A stretch of 5,392 bases of DNA from Proteobacteria bacterium UBA7447. Lineage in GTDB: Bacteria; Pseudomonadota; Gammaproteobacteria; Arenicellales; UBA868. Each line of letters begins with the position of its first letter. Positions within the stretch are counted from its first letter, which is position 1. Of this stretch, positions 1-5,392 are shown piece by piece. The notes under the pieces were generated by a model. That model did no database searches. It was not told the origin of the DNA and saw only the letters and a program-made list of their open reading frames with translations. Where the stretch lies: assembly GCA_002477475.1 (NCBI GenBank), contig DLPX01000086.1:1-5392 (forward strand), given 5' to 3'. Position numbers and translations under genes: made by a program.

Positions 1-486
1 ACCGTAAACGCCTGCCTCAATAGCACGTTCGGTGTTGCTCCGTAGTTGATTTTTTGTCTCTGGCGCCTGTAGGGAGGCTTTCAGATCGTCAATCTCGAGC
101 CTGCGCGCGATCTCCTCAATACCCGCTTCCGAATGGGCCGGCGGACTCTCGGTCCAGATGTAGCTGTAAATATTGTCGATCACCTCGGAAGAGCTTCCCA
201 ACGAGATGCAAAGACGCAGATAGGGCAGGGGGTTGAACGGATGCGCTTGTGGCAACCGGAAGGGTATGCCCAGGTCCTCCGCCAGCCATTGGCAATGCCG
301 ATAGGTATCTATTCGCTTTGGCCCAATCTCGGCCGGCCCCTTATGTTCCCAGTGCTTCAGCAGGCCCGCGAAAAGGATAGGCACCATTTCATAATCCAGC
401 GATGGAGGCAACTCGTTGAGGCGCTTGAACTGCAAGTACGCATAAGGTGAGACAAAGTCGAAATACCACTGGGCTTGGGCAGGCAT
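1..486 (-). CDS. 2-hydroxychromene-2-carboxylate isomerase family protein (DsbA-like, kappa-GST type), 3' end missing
   Basis: The minus-strand reading frame opens with ATG at 486 and stays open for 162 codons to the left edge, so the C-terminus is outside the window. The N-terminus WYFDFVSPYAYL (residues 7-18) is the signature of the DsbA-like thioredoxin fold in HCCA isomerases and kappa glutathione transferases; Ser13 is at the position of the glutathione-activating serine. Also typical are the G/P-rich stretch around residues 50-56, the LGIPF motif (72-76), and HPFNPLPYLR (82-91). The visible end, EAGVYG, is where the family normally continues into a GVPTF cis-proline motif. Relatives are about 200 residues, so roughly 40 are missing. 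Founding members act in naphthalene catabolism (glutathione-dependent isomerisation of 2-hydroxychromene-2-carboxylate), but many homologues have unknown substrates, and no aromatic-degradation gene is visible here. Likely cytoplasmic. The family call is firm; the substrate is not. The ribosome site before ATG 486 is weak. Confidence 0.88.
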   Translation of the reverse strand, partial: MPAQAQWYFDFVSPYAYLQFKRLNELPPSLDYEMVPILFAGLLKHWEHKGPAEIGPKRIDTYRHCQWLAEDLGIPFRLPQAHPFNPLPYLRLCISLGSSSEVIDNIYSYIWTESPPAHSEAGIEEIARRLEIDDLKASLQAPETKNQLRSNTERAIEAGVYG

Positions 487-550
487 ATCTGAATCCGCGT
501 AGTGTCAAAATCGGTCAACCAGCAGTAGATTAACGCGTGTCTTGAGCAAA
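487..550. promoter_or_regulatory. Divergent intergenic region between the isomerase and the EamA transporter
   Basis: These roughly 60 bp separate two divergently oriented genes, so both promoters, or at least their upstream control, should lie here or just inside the gene starts. I see no strong consensus promoter in either direction. On the minus strand, TTGAC occurs twice (518-514 and 508-504) with exactly 10 bp between repeats; one copy could serve as a -35 element for the isomerase, but no good -10 box follows. The assignment as a control region rests on gene geometry, not on a recognised site. Confidence 0.35.
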
Positions 551-1423
551 ATGCACCCTGGGAGAGGCCTCTTGAAGCGTCACTATGTTTTCGCGATCAC
601 CGCGCCGGTGTTCTGGAGCCTCGCGGGCGTCGTGGTCAAGTCCCTTGAGCAGGCAACGGAATGGCAGATCAATTTCTATCGGTGCCTGTCACTCACCCTC
701 TTTGTGGCGGCTGTGACCTTGATCCGTTATCGACGCTCCACCCTTGCGGTGTTGCGAATGGGCGGGCTGAAGACGATTATTTCTGGTGCATTGTTGAGCG
801 GCGCCATGTTGTGCAACGTCGTTGCGCTGAAGTACACAACCGTTGCTGTAGCGGTGTTTGTGATGGCCGCGGCGCCGATTCTGGCGGCGTTGTTGGGTCG
901 CTTGTTTCTAGGGGAAGAGGTGCGTGCACGAGTCTGGGTCAGTATTGTGTTGGCTATCCTTGGTATAGGCATCATGGTTGGTGGACGACTGCAGATTGGA
1001 GACACCCTGGGCGTGGCGGTGGCAATTCTGGGAATCGTATTTTTTGGCATCTATGCCGTCAGTCTTCGGGTCGGCAAAAACGTCGACATGACTCCGGCAG
1101 TGTTCTTTGGCGGAGCAATCGGAACCGCGGTCAGTTTCTCGGTCAGTGTCGGGACGGGTGTCGGTCTCGTTATCCCATGGATCGAGGCGATGTGGTGTAC
1201 GCTGCTCGGCGTTGTTCAACTTGGACTGGGTAGCGTGCTGTTCGCGCTGGCTGCACAAGGAGTGCCCGCCGTTCAGCTAACCCTTTTTGCTTTGGGTGAG
1301 CCGTTGCTGGCGCCGCTGTGGGTCTGGCTGATGCTTGATGATCTGCCTACGATGACAACACTGATAGGCGGAGCCGTTTTATTCGCTGCGTTGGCACTTC
1401 AGGTATCGGCCAGCCGAAAGTGA
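551..1423 (+). CDS. EamA/DMT-superfamily transporter, ten predicted membrane helices
   Basis: This is an inner-membrane permease of the drug/metabolite transporter superfamily, made of two EamA repeats of about five helices each. Hydrophobic segments can be read at roughly residues 10-30, 40-58, 74-92, 97-117, 126-144, 150-172, 182-202, 211-235, 240-262 and 267-287 (numbered from ATG 551). The first repeat carries the family motif at the end of helix 4, with a conserved proline (AAAPILAALLGRLFLGEE). The second carries ALGEPLLAPLWVWLMLDD, where the usual final LGE is LDD. At 290 residues the length is normal. The start is uncertain: an in-frame TTG lies at 542, ATG at 551, and TTG at 572. The last is preceded by GGAGAGG (561-567) at good spacing and may be the true start, giving a 283-residue protein. 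Such proteins export or import small metabolites such as amino acids or purines; the substrate cannot be predicted. It is divergent from the isomerase and convergent with the FetB-like gene. Confidence 0.9.
   Translation: MHPGRGLLKRHYVFAITAPVFWSLAGVVVKSLEQATEWQINFYRCLSLTLFVAAVTLIRYRRSTLAVLRMGGLKTIISGALLSGAMLCNVVALKYTTVAVAVFVMAAAPILAALLGRLFLGEEVRARVWVSIVLAILGIGIMVGGRLQIGDTLGVAVAILGIVFFGIYAVSLRVGKNVDMTPAVFFGGAIGTAVSFSVSVGTGVGLVIPWIEAMWCTLLGVVQLGLGSVLFALAAQGVPAVQLTLFALGEPLLAPLWVWLMLDDLPTMTTLIGGAVLFAALALQVSASRK
561..567 (+). promoter_or_regulatory. Candidate ribosome binding site for a TTG start at 572
   Basis: GGAGAGG here is the best Shine-Dalgarno match near the start of the EamA gene. It lies 4 bases before an in-frame TTG at 572 (7 bases if only GGAG pairs). 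The ATG at 551 and the TTG at 542 have no comparable site. If used, translation starts directly before Lys-Arg-His and the first membrane helix, a usual N-terminus for this family. Confidence 0.45.
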
Positions 1424-1430
1424 AGCGCCG

Positions 1431-2135
1431 CTAGCGCGAGGTCTGGTGGCGCCATAACCGCAGGAAGCAGGCGGCAGCAATCCCCGAGGCGCCAAAAATC
1501 ATACACATCACCAAAATCTGGTATCGCGCTGCGATCAGCGGAGAAACGCCGGAGAGCACCTGTCCTGTCATCATGCCGGGCAGAGACACCAGTCCGACCG
1601 CCATAAGGCTGTTCACTTGTGGGATCATTGTTGCCTGCATGCCGAGATGCCGTGCCTCATTCGGGTTGCGGCCGTTGTCGATTTCAGCCTGGTAACGTTC
1701 TGCGGCAATACTGACTGCGTTCATGGCGTTGGCAAAAATCATCCCGGCGAGGGGAATCAGAAATTCCGGCGCATACCAGGGATCGAAATCGAGAACGAAC
1801 TGGGTGGCCAGTATCAAAACAGGGAGCCCGCCGGCGGTAATTGAGGCCAGGGATATCCAGTACAGTTCCCGGCTGGAAGAGGCGAGTGGCCGCAGCGCAA
1901 TCCAGCTGGAGACCGCGATCATGACGAACAGCACGGCGGAGACCACCAGTGGAGAGTCGGATTCGAATAAAAATACGAGCACATAGCCAACGGCCAAAAG
2001 CTGCCCGACCATCCGGGCAAGCCCATAAAGGGTATCCCGATAGTTCAACGACCAACGGCATTGGATCACGATCACTGCCGCGACGGGAATAAAAATCAGA
2101 GCGAGTTGAGAGAGGGGAATCTGGCCAATTGGCAT
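1431..2135 (-). CDS. fetB: FetB/UPF0014-family ABC transporter permease (putative iron exporter subunit)
   Basis: This is an integral membrane protein of 234 residues with about seven hydrophobic segments (roughly 8-25, 40-57, 62-83, 95-114, 125-144, 174-192 and 205-226). The diagnostic block is in the C-terminal half: PLAGMIFANAMNAV (128-141), then the long charged segment 145-163, then VGLVSLPGMMTG (180-191) and GVSPLIAARYQI (196-207). These correspond to the conserved core of E. coli FetB (YbbM), which works with the ATPase FetA (YbbL) and is linked to iron efflux and resistance to oxidative stress. It is a little shorter than E. coli FetB (about 259), mostly at the N-terminus. No FetA-type ATPase gene adjoins it: upstream is a small unknown gene and downstream is the convergent EamA gene. 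ATG 2135 has a modest GGAA site 6 bases upstream. The family is clear; iron as the substrate is inferred from one studied member. Confidence 0.86.
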   Translation of the reverse strand: MPIGQIPLSQLALIFIPVAAVIVIQCRWSLNYRDTLYGLARMVGQLLAVGYVLVFLFESDSPLVVSAVLFVMIAVSSWIALRPLASSSRELYWISLASITAGGLPVLILATQFVLDFDPWYAPEFLIPLAGMIFANAMNAVSIAAERYQAEIDNGRNPNEARHLGMQATMIPQVNSLMAVGLVSLPGMMTGQVLSGVSPLIAARYQILVMCMIFGASGIAAACFLRLWRHQTSR

Positions 2136-2185
2136 GGGGCATTCCAGTATTGGCGCGTCAGAATGTCCTTGGTTTCAAAGATCCA

Positions 2186-2198
2186 TCTGTTTTACAGA
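2186..2198. repeat. Short inverted repeat upstream of the FetB-like gene
   Basis: TCTGT and ACAGA form a 5 bp inverted repeat with a 3-base centre (TTT), about 50 bp upstream of the FetB-like start. It could be an operator half-site pair or chance. The CTGT/ACAG arms recall a LexA box, but the spacing is far too short for one. Confidence 0.2.
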
Positions 2199-2206
2199 AC
2201 GACGCA

Positions 2207-2218
2207 CCCCGGCCGGGG
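2207..2218. repeat. GC-rich perfect palindrome between the small gene and the FetB-like gene
   Basis: CCCCGGCCGGGG is a perfect 12 bp palindrome 7 bp past the stop codon of the 81-residue gene, in the 90 bp gap before the FetB-like gene. In RNA it would form a short, very stable hairpin. No uridine run follows in the minus direction, so it is not a standard intrinsic terminator. It might slow polymerase, stabilise the upstream transcript's 3' end, or do nothing. Confidence 0.35.
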
Positions 2219-2225
2219 GCCGTGA

Positions 2226-2471
2226 CTATACTTTCTTTTTGGGGATGGTTCTAAGGTTCAGATCAACAATCAGGGCGGCGCAATACTGAGTCACTTCGCG
2301 CTTGGTGCCTTGACGATAGCCGGTGACGGAAGAAACCGAGTTGGCAACTACATAGCGATAGCAGGTGCCGTTCGAACCGCCACTCGGCAGTTCTGCTTTT
2401 TCAATCTTGACGACGTCGTAGCAGAGGTGGGGGAATTCTTCGTAGTTGAGAACCGGATCAGCTTTTTTCAT
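2226..2471 (-). CDS. Small protein of unknown function, 81 residues
   Basis: I do not recognise this protein. It starts at ATG 2471 with an AGGA ribosome site 5 bases upstream (2477-2480), and a good extended -10 promoter lies about 105 bp upstream, so it is likely a real gene despite its size. It is soluble in character: no signal peptide or membrane helix. The N-terminal part has acidic and aromatic residues (NYEEFPHLCYD, 9-19). The middle has a glycine-rich turn (30-35) followed by a probable beta-rich stretch, CYRYVVANSVSSVTGYR (37-53). The end is basic (PKKK, 77-80). Three cysteines (17, 37, 64) do not form a CxxC motif. The alternating hydrophobic pattern at 38-49 and 64-73 suggests a compact beta domain, which is inference only. 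It sits between lpd and the FetB-like gene, all on the minus strand, but with gaps of 200 and 90 bp that argue against tight operon coupling. Confidence 0.68.
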   Translation of the reverse strand: MKKADPVLNYEEFPHLCYDVVKIEKAELPSGGSNGTCYRYVVANSVSSVTGYRQGTKREVTQYCAALIVDLNLRTIPKKKV

Positions 2472-2476
2472 GAGAG

Positions 2477-2480
2477 TCCT
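2477..2480 (-). promoter_or_regulatory. Ribosome binding site of the 81-residue gene
   Basis: AGGA on the minus strand lies 5 bases before ATG 2471. It supports translation of this small frame and fixes its start. Confidence 0.55.
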
Positions 2481-2577
2481 GTACTAGGCGTTGTGTCTCT
2501 ACGGCTGGGGTGGCGCAGGAGGGTTTATGCCAAACGCGCGGATCAAGTGAGAGCCACGTTTTCCACCGCAACAGAAA

Positions 2578-2586
2578 ATTATAGCA
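2578..2586 (-). promoter_or_regulatory. Extended -10 promoter for the 81-residue gene
   Basis: The minus strand reads TGCTATAAT, a perfect sigma-70 -10 hexamer (TATAAT, 2583-2578) with the TGN extension that allows weak -35 contacts. The region at -35 spacing has no good TTGACA match, as expected for extended -10 promoters. Transcription would begin near 2570, leaving a leader of about 100 bases before ATG 2471. It lies in a locally AT-rich patch in the otherwise GC-rich gap after lpd, and would give the small gene, and perhaps the FetB-like gene, expression independent of the sucB-lpd transcript. Confidence 0.6.
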
Positions 2587-2644
2587 TGAATTTAGGCACT
2601 TACGGACTTTGCGCGCCGCCGTGAGTGAAAGAAAGTAGGTGAAT

Positions 2645-2664
2645 GAGGCAGCATCAAGCGCCTC
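2645..2664 (-). terminator. Possible stem-loop after lpd
   Basis: GAGGC and GCCTC arms enclose a 10-base loop 7 bp beyond the lpd stop codon. There is no uridine tract afterwards in the minus direction. It might act with the palindrome at the stop codon to end or stabilise the lpd transcript. This is a weak call made from geometry alone. Confidence 0.25.
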
Positions 2665-2666
2665 AA

Positions 2667-2680
2667 AACCGCTAGCGGTT
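2667..2680. repeat. Perfect palindrome centred on the lpd stop codon
   Basis: AACCGCTAGCGGTT is a perfect 14 bp palindrome. On the minus strand the lpd stop TAG lies in its centre, and the right arm runs into a short T run (GGTTTT). As RNA it could fold into a 5 bp stem with a CUAG loop, resembling a weak intrinsic terminator whose stem overlaps the end of the coding region. A ribosome at the stop codon would block the fold. Confidence 0.4.
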
Positions 2681-4096
2681 AACTTTATGAATGGCACGCC
2701 CGTGCGCCGCCAGCGCCGCTTCATGAACTGCTTCTGCGAGTGTCGGGTGGGCATGCACCGTGCGGGCCAGGTCTTCGGCACTGGCCTCCATCGACATGGC
2801 AAGTACTGCTTCATTAATCAATTCCGACACTTGAGACCCAATCATATGGGCACCGAGAATTTGGTCTGAATCACGACCGGCAAGAATCTTTATGAATCCG
2901 TCTGTCGCATCGACTGCCTTGGCTCGCCCGCTTGCTGCGAAGGGAAATAGGCCTACGGTGTAGGGAATCTCCTGTGCCTTGAGCTCCTCTTCTGTTGCAC
3001 CTACCCAAGCGATTTCCGGATGGGTATAAATCACCCAAGGAATTATCGAGTGATCGATGTTGCTGCTTCCGACAGCAATACGCTCCGCCACTGCGATGCC
3101 TTCTTCTGAGGCCTTATGTGCCAGCATGGGCCCGCGCACTGCATCTCCGATTGCCCAGACACCTGGGACAGCGGTAGCGCAATCGGCATCTACCAGTACA
3201 GCTCCGTTGTCATCGAGCGCTACTCCGCAATTGGAATCCAGGAGCCCGTCGGTAACGGGTCGGCGCCCCACCGCAACAATCAGGCGTTCGACACCAATGC
3301 TTTCGTTGTTTTCTCCGTCAAGATAGTGGATGGAGCACCCATTCTCGGTATTGTCGACCTGCGTGACTTTGCAGCCAAGACGGATATCCAGCCCCTGGCG
3401 AGAAAACTGCTTCTTGGCCTCGCGGGCGATCATGGAATCTGCCGAGCCAAGCAGAGACTGCGCCGCTTCCAGGATCACAACTTCAGCACCGAGGCGTCGC
3501 CACACGCTGCCAAGTTCTAATCCGATCACGCCCGCTCCGATGATTCCCAGCGTTTTCGGCACAGTGGGAAACTCAAGCGCTCCGGAGGAGTCAAAAATCG
3601 TTTTGTTGTCCACCGCCATGCCGGGTAACTGCACGGGCTGCGACCCACTGGCCAGGATCACGTGTTTTGCTGCGAGCGTTTGGTCATCTTGATCTTCAGA
3701 CGATACCCGGACTGTGCCCGCTTCGACGAGACAGCCATGTCCCGCATAAAAAACAATCTTGTTGGATTTAAAAAGCGCGCTGATGCCGTCTGTCAGTTCC
3801 AAGACGATCTTGTCCTTACGAGCCAGCATCTTTTCAACATCGATCGACACATCGCCACTGTTGATTCCGTGATCTGCCGCATGCAGTCGCATGTCTTCAT
3901 ATCGCTCTGAAGAATTCAGCAGGGCTTTGGAAGGGATGCATCCGACATTAAGACAGGTTCCGCCCACAGCGGGTTTGCCATTTTTTCCAACCCAGCGGTC
4001 AATGCAGGCCGTCTTTAGTCCAAGTTGGGCGCAGCGGATTGCAGCGACATATCCGCCAGGTCCTGCACCAATTACGACGACGTCGAAGTCACTCAT
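2672..4096 (-). CDS. lpd: Dihydrolipoyl dehydrogenase (E3 of 2-oxoglutarate dehydrogenase)
   Basis: This FAD flavoenzyme reoxidises the dihydrolipoyl group on E2 and passes electrons to NAD+. At 474 residues it is full length for the family. The FAD dinucleotide fold begins with GAGPGG (10-15). The redox disulfide is CLNVGC (Cys48 and Cys53), followed by IPSK. The second Rossmann motif GAGVIG (187-192), with Glu210 at the end of the second strand, fits NAD rather than NADP. AVGRRP (275-280) and AIGDAVRGPMLAHKASEEG (315-333, Asp318 binding FAD) follow. The C-terminal catalytic pair is His450 and Glu455 in HPTLAE. The insertion GKNGKPAVGG before the first cysteine is typical of proteobacterial E3 proteins of the 2-oxoglutarate complex. 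ATG 4096 has an AGGA site 6 bases upstream (4103-4106). It lies 63 bp downstream of sucB on the same strand. It may also serve other 2-oxo acid dehydrogenases and glycine cleavage. No key residue is missing. Confidence 0.97.
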   Translation of the reverse strand: MSDFDVVVIGAGPGGYVAAIRCAQLGLKTACIDRWVGKNGKPAVGGTCLNVGCIPSKALLNSSERYEDMRLHAADHGINSGDVSIDVEKMLARKDKIVLELTDGISALFKSNKIVFYAGHGCLVEAGTVRVSSEDQDDQTLAAKHVILASGSQPVQLPGMAVDNKTIFDSSGALEFPTVPKTLGIIGAGVIGLELGSVWRRLGAEVVILEAAQSLLGSADSMIAREAKKQFSRQGLDIRLGCKVTQVDNTENGCSIHYLDGENNESIGVERLIVAVGRRPVTDGLLDSNCGVALDDNGAVLVDADCATAVPGVWAIGDAVRGPMLAHKASEEGIAVAERIAVGSSNIDHSIIPWVIYTHPEIAWVGATEEELKAQEIPYTVGLFPFAASGRAKAVDATDGFIKILAGRDSDQILGAHMIGSQVSELINEAVLAMSMEASAEDLARTVHAHPTLAEAVHEAALAAHGRAIHKVNR

Positions 4097-4102
4097 GTAA
4101 TG

Positions 4103-4106
4103 TCCT
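4103..4106 (-). promoter_or_regulatory. Ribosome binding site of lpd
   Basis: AGGA on the minus strand ends 6 bases before ATG 4096, and this places the lpd start firmly. Having its own site implies independent translation initiation within the sucB-lpd message. Confidence 0.6.
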
Positions 4107-4127
4107 GCTCATTGGAAATATCAGAGT

Positions 4128-4137
4128 CTGGTACCAG
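4128..4137. repeat. 10 bp palindrome in the sucB-lpd spacer
   Basis: CTGGTACCAG is a perfect palindrome midway in the 63 bp gap between the sucB stop and the lpd start. As RNA the stem would be only 3-4 bp. There is no T run, so it is not a terminator. It may be a processing or protein-binding site, or chance. Confidence 0.25.
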
Positions 4138-4159
4138 GCGGGCACACCGATTTGATTGC

Positions 4160-5392
4160 CTAAACTTCCAGCAGAAGACGGGCAGGGTCCTCAAGCGCAT
4201 CCTTGATTGCGACCAGGAAAGAAACGGCGTCTGAGCCGTCGATGATTCTATGGTCGTAAGACAGTGCCAGGTACATCATCGGACGTATGACAACATTGCG
4301 ATCCATGGCCACGGGCCGGTCCTGTATCTTGTGCATACCCAGGATAGCGCTTTGTGGTGGATTCAGGATGGGCGTTGAAAGCATCGACCCAAACACGCCA
4401 CCATTAGTGATCGTAAAGGTGCCACCGGTCAAATCCTCAAGACTGAGTGTGCCGGACTTGGCGCGCTCGCCAAAGGCGGCAATAGACGATTCGATACCCG
4501 CAAGCCCGAGGTGCTCTGCGCCTCGCAGCACCGGTACGACCAGACCTCTCGGTGATGATACGGCAATCCCGATATCGCAATAATCGTGATACACGATATC
4601 CGATCCCTCGACTGCTGCGTTGATGATAGGAAAACGCTTCAGTGCCTCGACGCAGGCTTTGACGAAGAAGGACATGAATCCGAGGCGTACGCCGTGGGCT
4701 TTTTCGAATGCGTCCCGGTAACGGGCACGCAGGGATTTGACCTCATAAAGGTCTACTTCGTTGAACGTGGTCAGAATCGCAGCATTATGCTGGGCTTCGA
4801 TAAGACGCGCGGCAATCGTTTTACGCAATCGGCTCATCGGCTCACGACGAATCCCCCGGGTCTCTTCAGTTGCGGCGACCGGGGAGGATGAGTCGGCGTA
4901 GGCCAGTACATCGCTCTTGAGGACGCGCCCGCCGCGTCCAGACCCCTGTACCTCCGAAAGATCAACGCTTTTGGTCGCGGCAAGGTTTTTTACTGCGGGT
5001 CCGGCCGGCGCAGAGCCAGAGGTGGTTTCTGTTGTAGCAGGCGAGGACGTATCAGCCGTAGGGCTTGCTTCTTCGGCCAGAGCAGAATCCGCCGCCGGGA
5101 CGGAGTCTGTTTCATTAGGGATCGGGGACCCCGTCTGTGCGCTATCTGATGGCCCTTCTTCGAAGAGCGCAATCACGTCCTCCGCCAGAACGGTATCTCC
5201 TTCTGTACGCAGAATCTCGGTGATGACACCGTCCCTAGGCGCAGGTACTTCCAGCACCACCTTCTCGGTTTCGATATCAACGAGGTTGTCATCGCGGCGC
5301 ACGGGTTGCCCAACTTTGACATGCCAGTGCAGCATGGTGGCATCCGCAACCGACTCAGGCAGCATGGGTACTTTAATTTCAACAGACAACTT
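4160..5392 (-). CDS. sucB: Dihydrolipoyllysine succinyltransferase (E2 of 2-oxoglutarate dehydrogenase), extreme N-terminus possibly cut
   Basis: This is the core of the 2-oxoglutarate dehydrogenase complex; it transfers the succinyl group from lipoyl-lysine to CoA. Numbering from the TTG at 5389 as residue 1, a lipoyl domain (1-77) carries the lipoylation site DIETEKVVLEVP with Lys43. The LPESVADAT motif (10-18) is typical of succinyl-type E2 rather than pyruvate E2. A flexible Ala/Pro/Ser/Thr/Glu-rich linker spans about 79-129. A peripheral subunit-binding domain (131-165, with GSGRGGRV) docks E1/E3, and a catalytic domain runs from about 180 to the end with DHRIIDG (379-385; His380 and Asp384). 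The length, 409, is normal. The frame is open to the right edge (one further codon, Lys), and TTG is a poor start with no sequence left for a ribosome site, so the true start may lie a few codons outside. sucA is expected upstream and lpd follows downstream. Confidence 0.96.
   Translation of the reverse strand, partial: KLSVEIKVPMLPESVADATMLHWHVKVGQPVRRDDNLVDIETEKVVLEVPAPRDGVITEILRTEGDTVLAEDVIALFEEGPSDSAQTGSPIPNETDSVPAADSALAEEASPTADTSSPATTETTSGSAPAGPAVKNLAATKSVDLSEVQGSGRGGRVLKSDVLAYADSSSPVAATEETRGIRREPMSRLRKTIAARLIEAQHNAAILTTFNEVDLYEVKSLRARYRDAFEKAHGVRLGFMSFFVKACVEALKRFPIINAAVEGSDIVYHDYCDIGIAVSSPRGLVVPVLRGAEHLGLAGIESSIAAFGERAKSGTLSLEDLTGGTFTITNGGVFGSMLSTPILNPPQSAILGMHKIQDRPVAMDRNVVIRPMMYLALSYDHRIIDGSDAVSFLVAIKDALEDPARLLLEV

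Noticed and set aside
133..450. Plus-strand open frame of 105 codons
   Set aside because: It is antisense to the isomerase fragment, whose protein has clear family motifs; the plus-strand translation resembles nothing.
661..1233. Plus-strand frame of 190 codons within the EamA gene
   Set aside because: Out-of-frame shadow, rich in Gly, Arg, Cys and Trp, with no recognisable domain.
1425..1437. Bidirectional terminator between the convergent EamA and FetB-like genes
   Set aside because: Only a 4 bp GCGC inverted repeat is present, with no T run on either strand.
1684..2142. Minus-strand frame of 152 codons overlapping the FetB-like gene
   Set aside because: It is the neighbouring reading frame of the permease gene; its product is arginine- and serine-rich with no domain, while the permease frame has conserved motifs throughout.
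2186..2198. LexA (SOS) box from CTGT/ACAG arms
   Set aside because: A LexA box needs 8 bases between the arms; here there are 3.
2229..2243. Basic PKKKV tail of the small protein as a targeting signal
   Set aside because: The likeness to a nuclear localisation signal has no meaning in a bacterial genome; a basic tail is more simply a nucleic acid or surface contact, or nothing.
2310..2624. Plus-strand frame of 104 codons across the small gene and the gap
   Set aside because: It is antisense to the 81-residue gene and has no ribosome site; the minus-strand frame has the better start and promoter.
1..5392. Undescribed defence, mobile or biosynthetic system
   Set aside because: No nuclease, helicase, toxin-antitoxin pair, transposase, integrase, repeat array or reverse transcriptase is visible; all but one gene fall in well-known families.

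Overview
This window looks like ordinary chromosomal DNA from a Gram-negative proteobacterium. A gammaproteobacterium is most likely, judging by the sucB-lpd gene order and the style of the E3 protein, but the genus cannot be read from the sequence. Base composition is moderately GC-rich and even throughout. I see no mobile element, CRISPR array, tRNA, rRNA or phage gene.

Layout from left to right. A 5' fragment of a DsbA-like/kappa-GST-type isomerase (2-hydroxychromene-2-carboxylate isomerase family) sits at 1-486 on the minus strand and runs off the left edge. A short divergent spacer separates it from a plus-strand EamA/DMT-family ten-helix transporter ending at 1423. That gene converges, with only 7 bp between stop codons, on a minus-strand FetB/UPF0014 permease (1431-2135). 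A short 81-residue protein of unknown function follows on the minus strand (2226-2471), with an extended -10 promoter of its own near 2580. The right half is a minus-strand pair: lpd (2672-4096), dihydrolipoyl dehydrogenase E3, downstream of sucB (4160 to the right edge), the E2 dihydrolipoyl succinyltransferase.

sucB and lpd encode two of the three components of the 2-oxoglutarate dehydrogenase complex and almost certainly share a transcript (63 bp spacing, same strand). The E1 gene sucA would be expected just beyond the right edge. The genes left of lpd have no evident link to the TCA cycle. The permease lacks an adjacent FetA-type ATPase, and the isomerase and EamA genes look like independent accessory metabolism and transport genes.

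I found no convincing undescribed system. The points most worth a second look are the small promoter-equipped ORF of unknown function, the FetB-like permease without a neighbouring ATPase, and the palindrome centred on the lpd stop codon.
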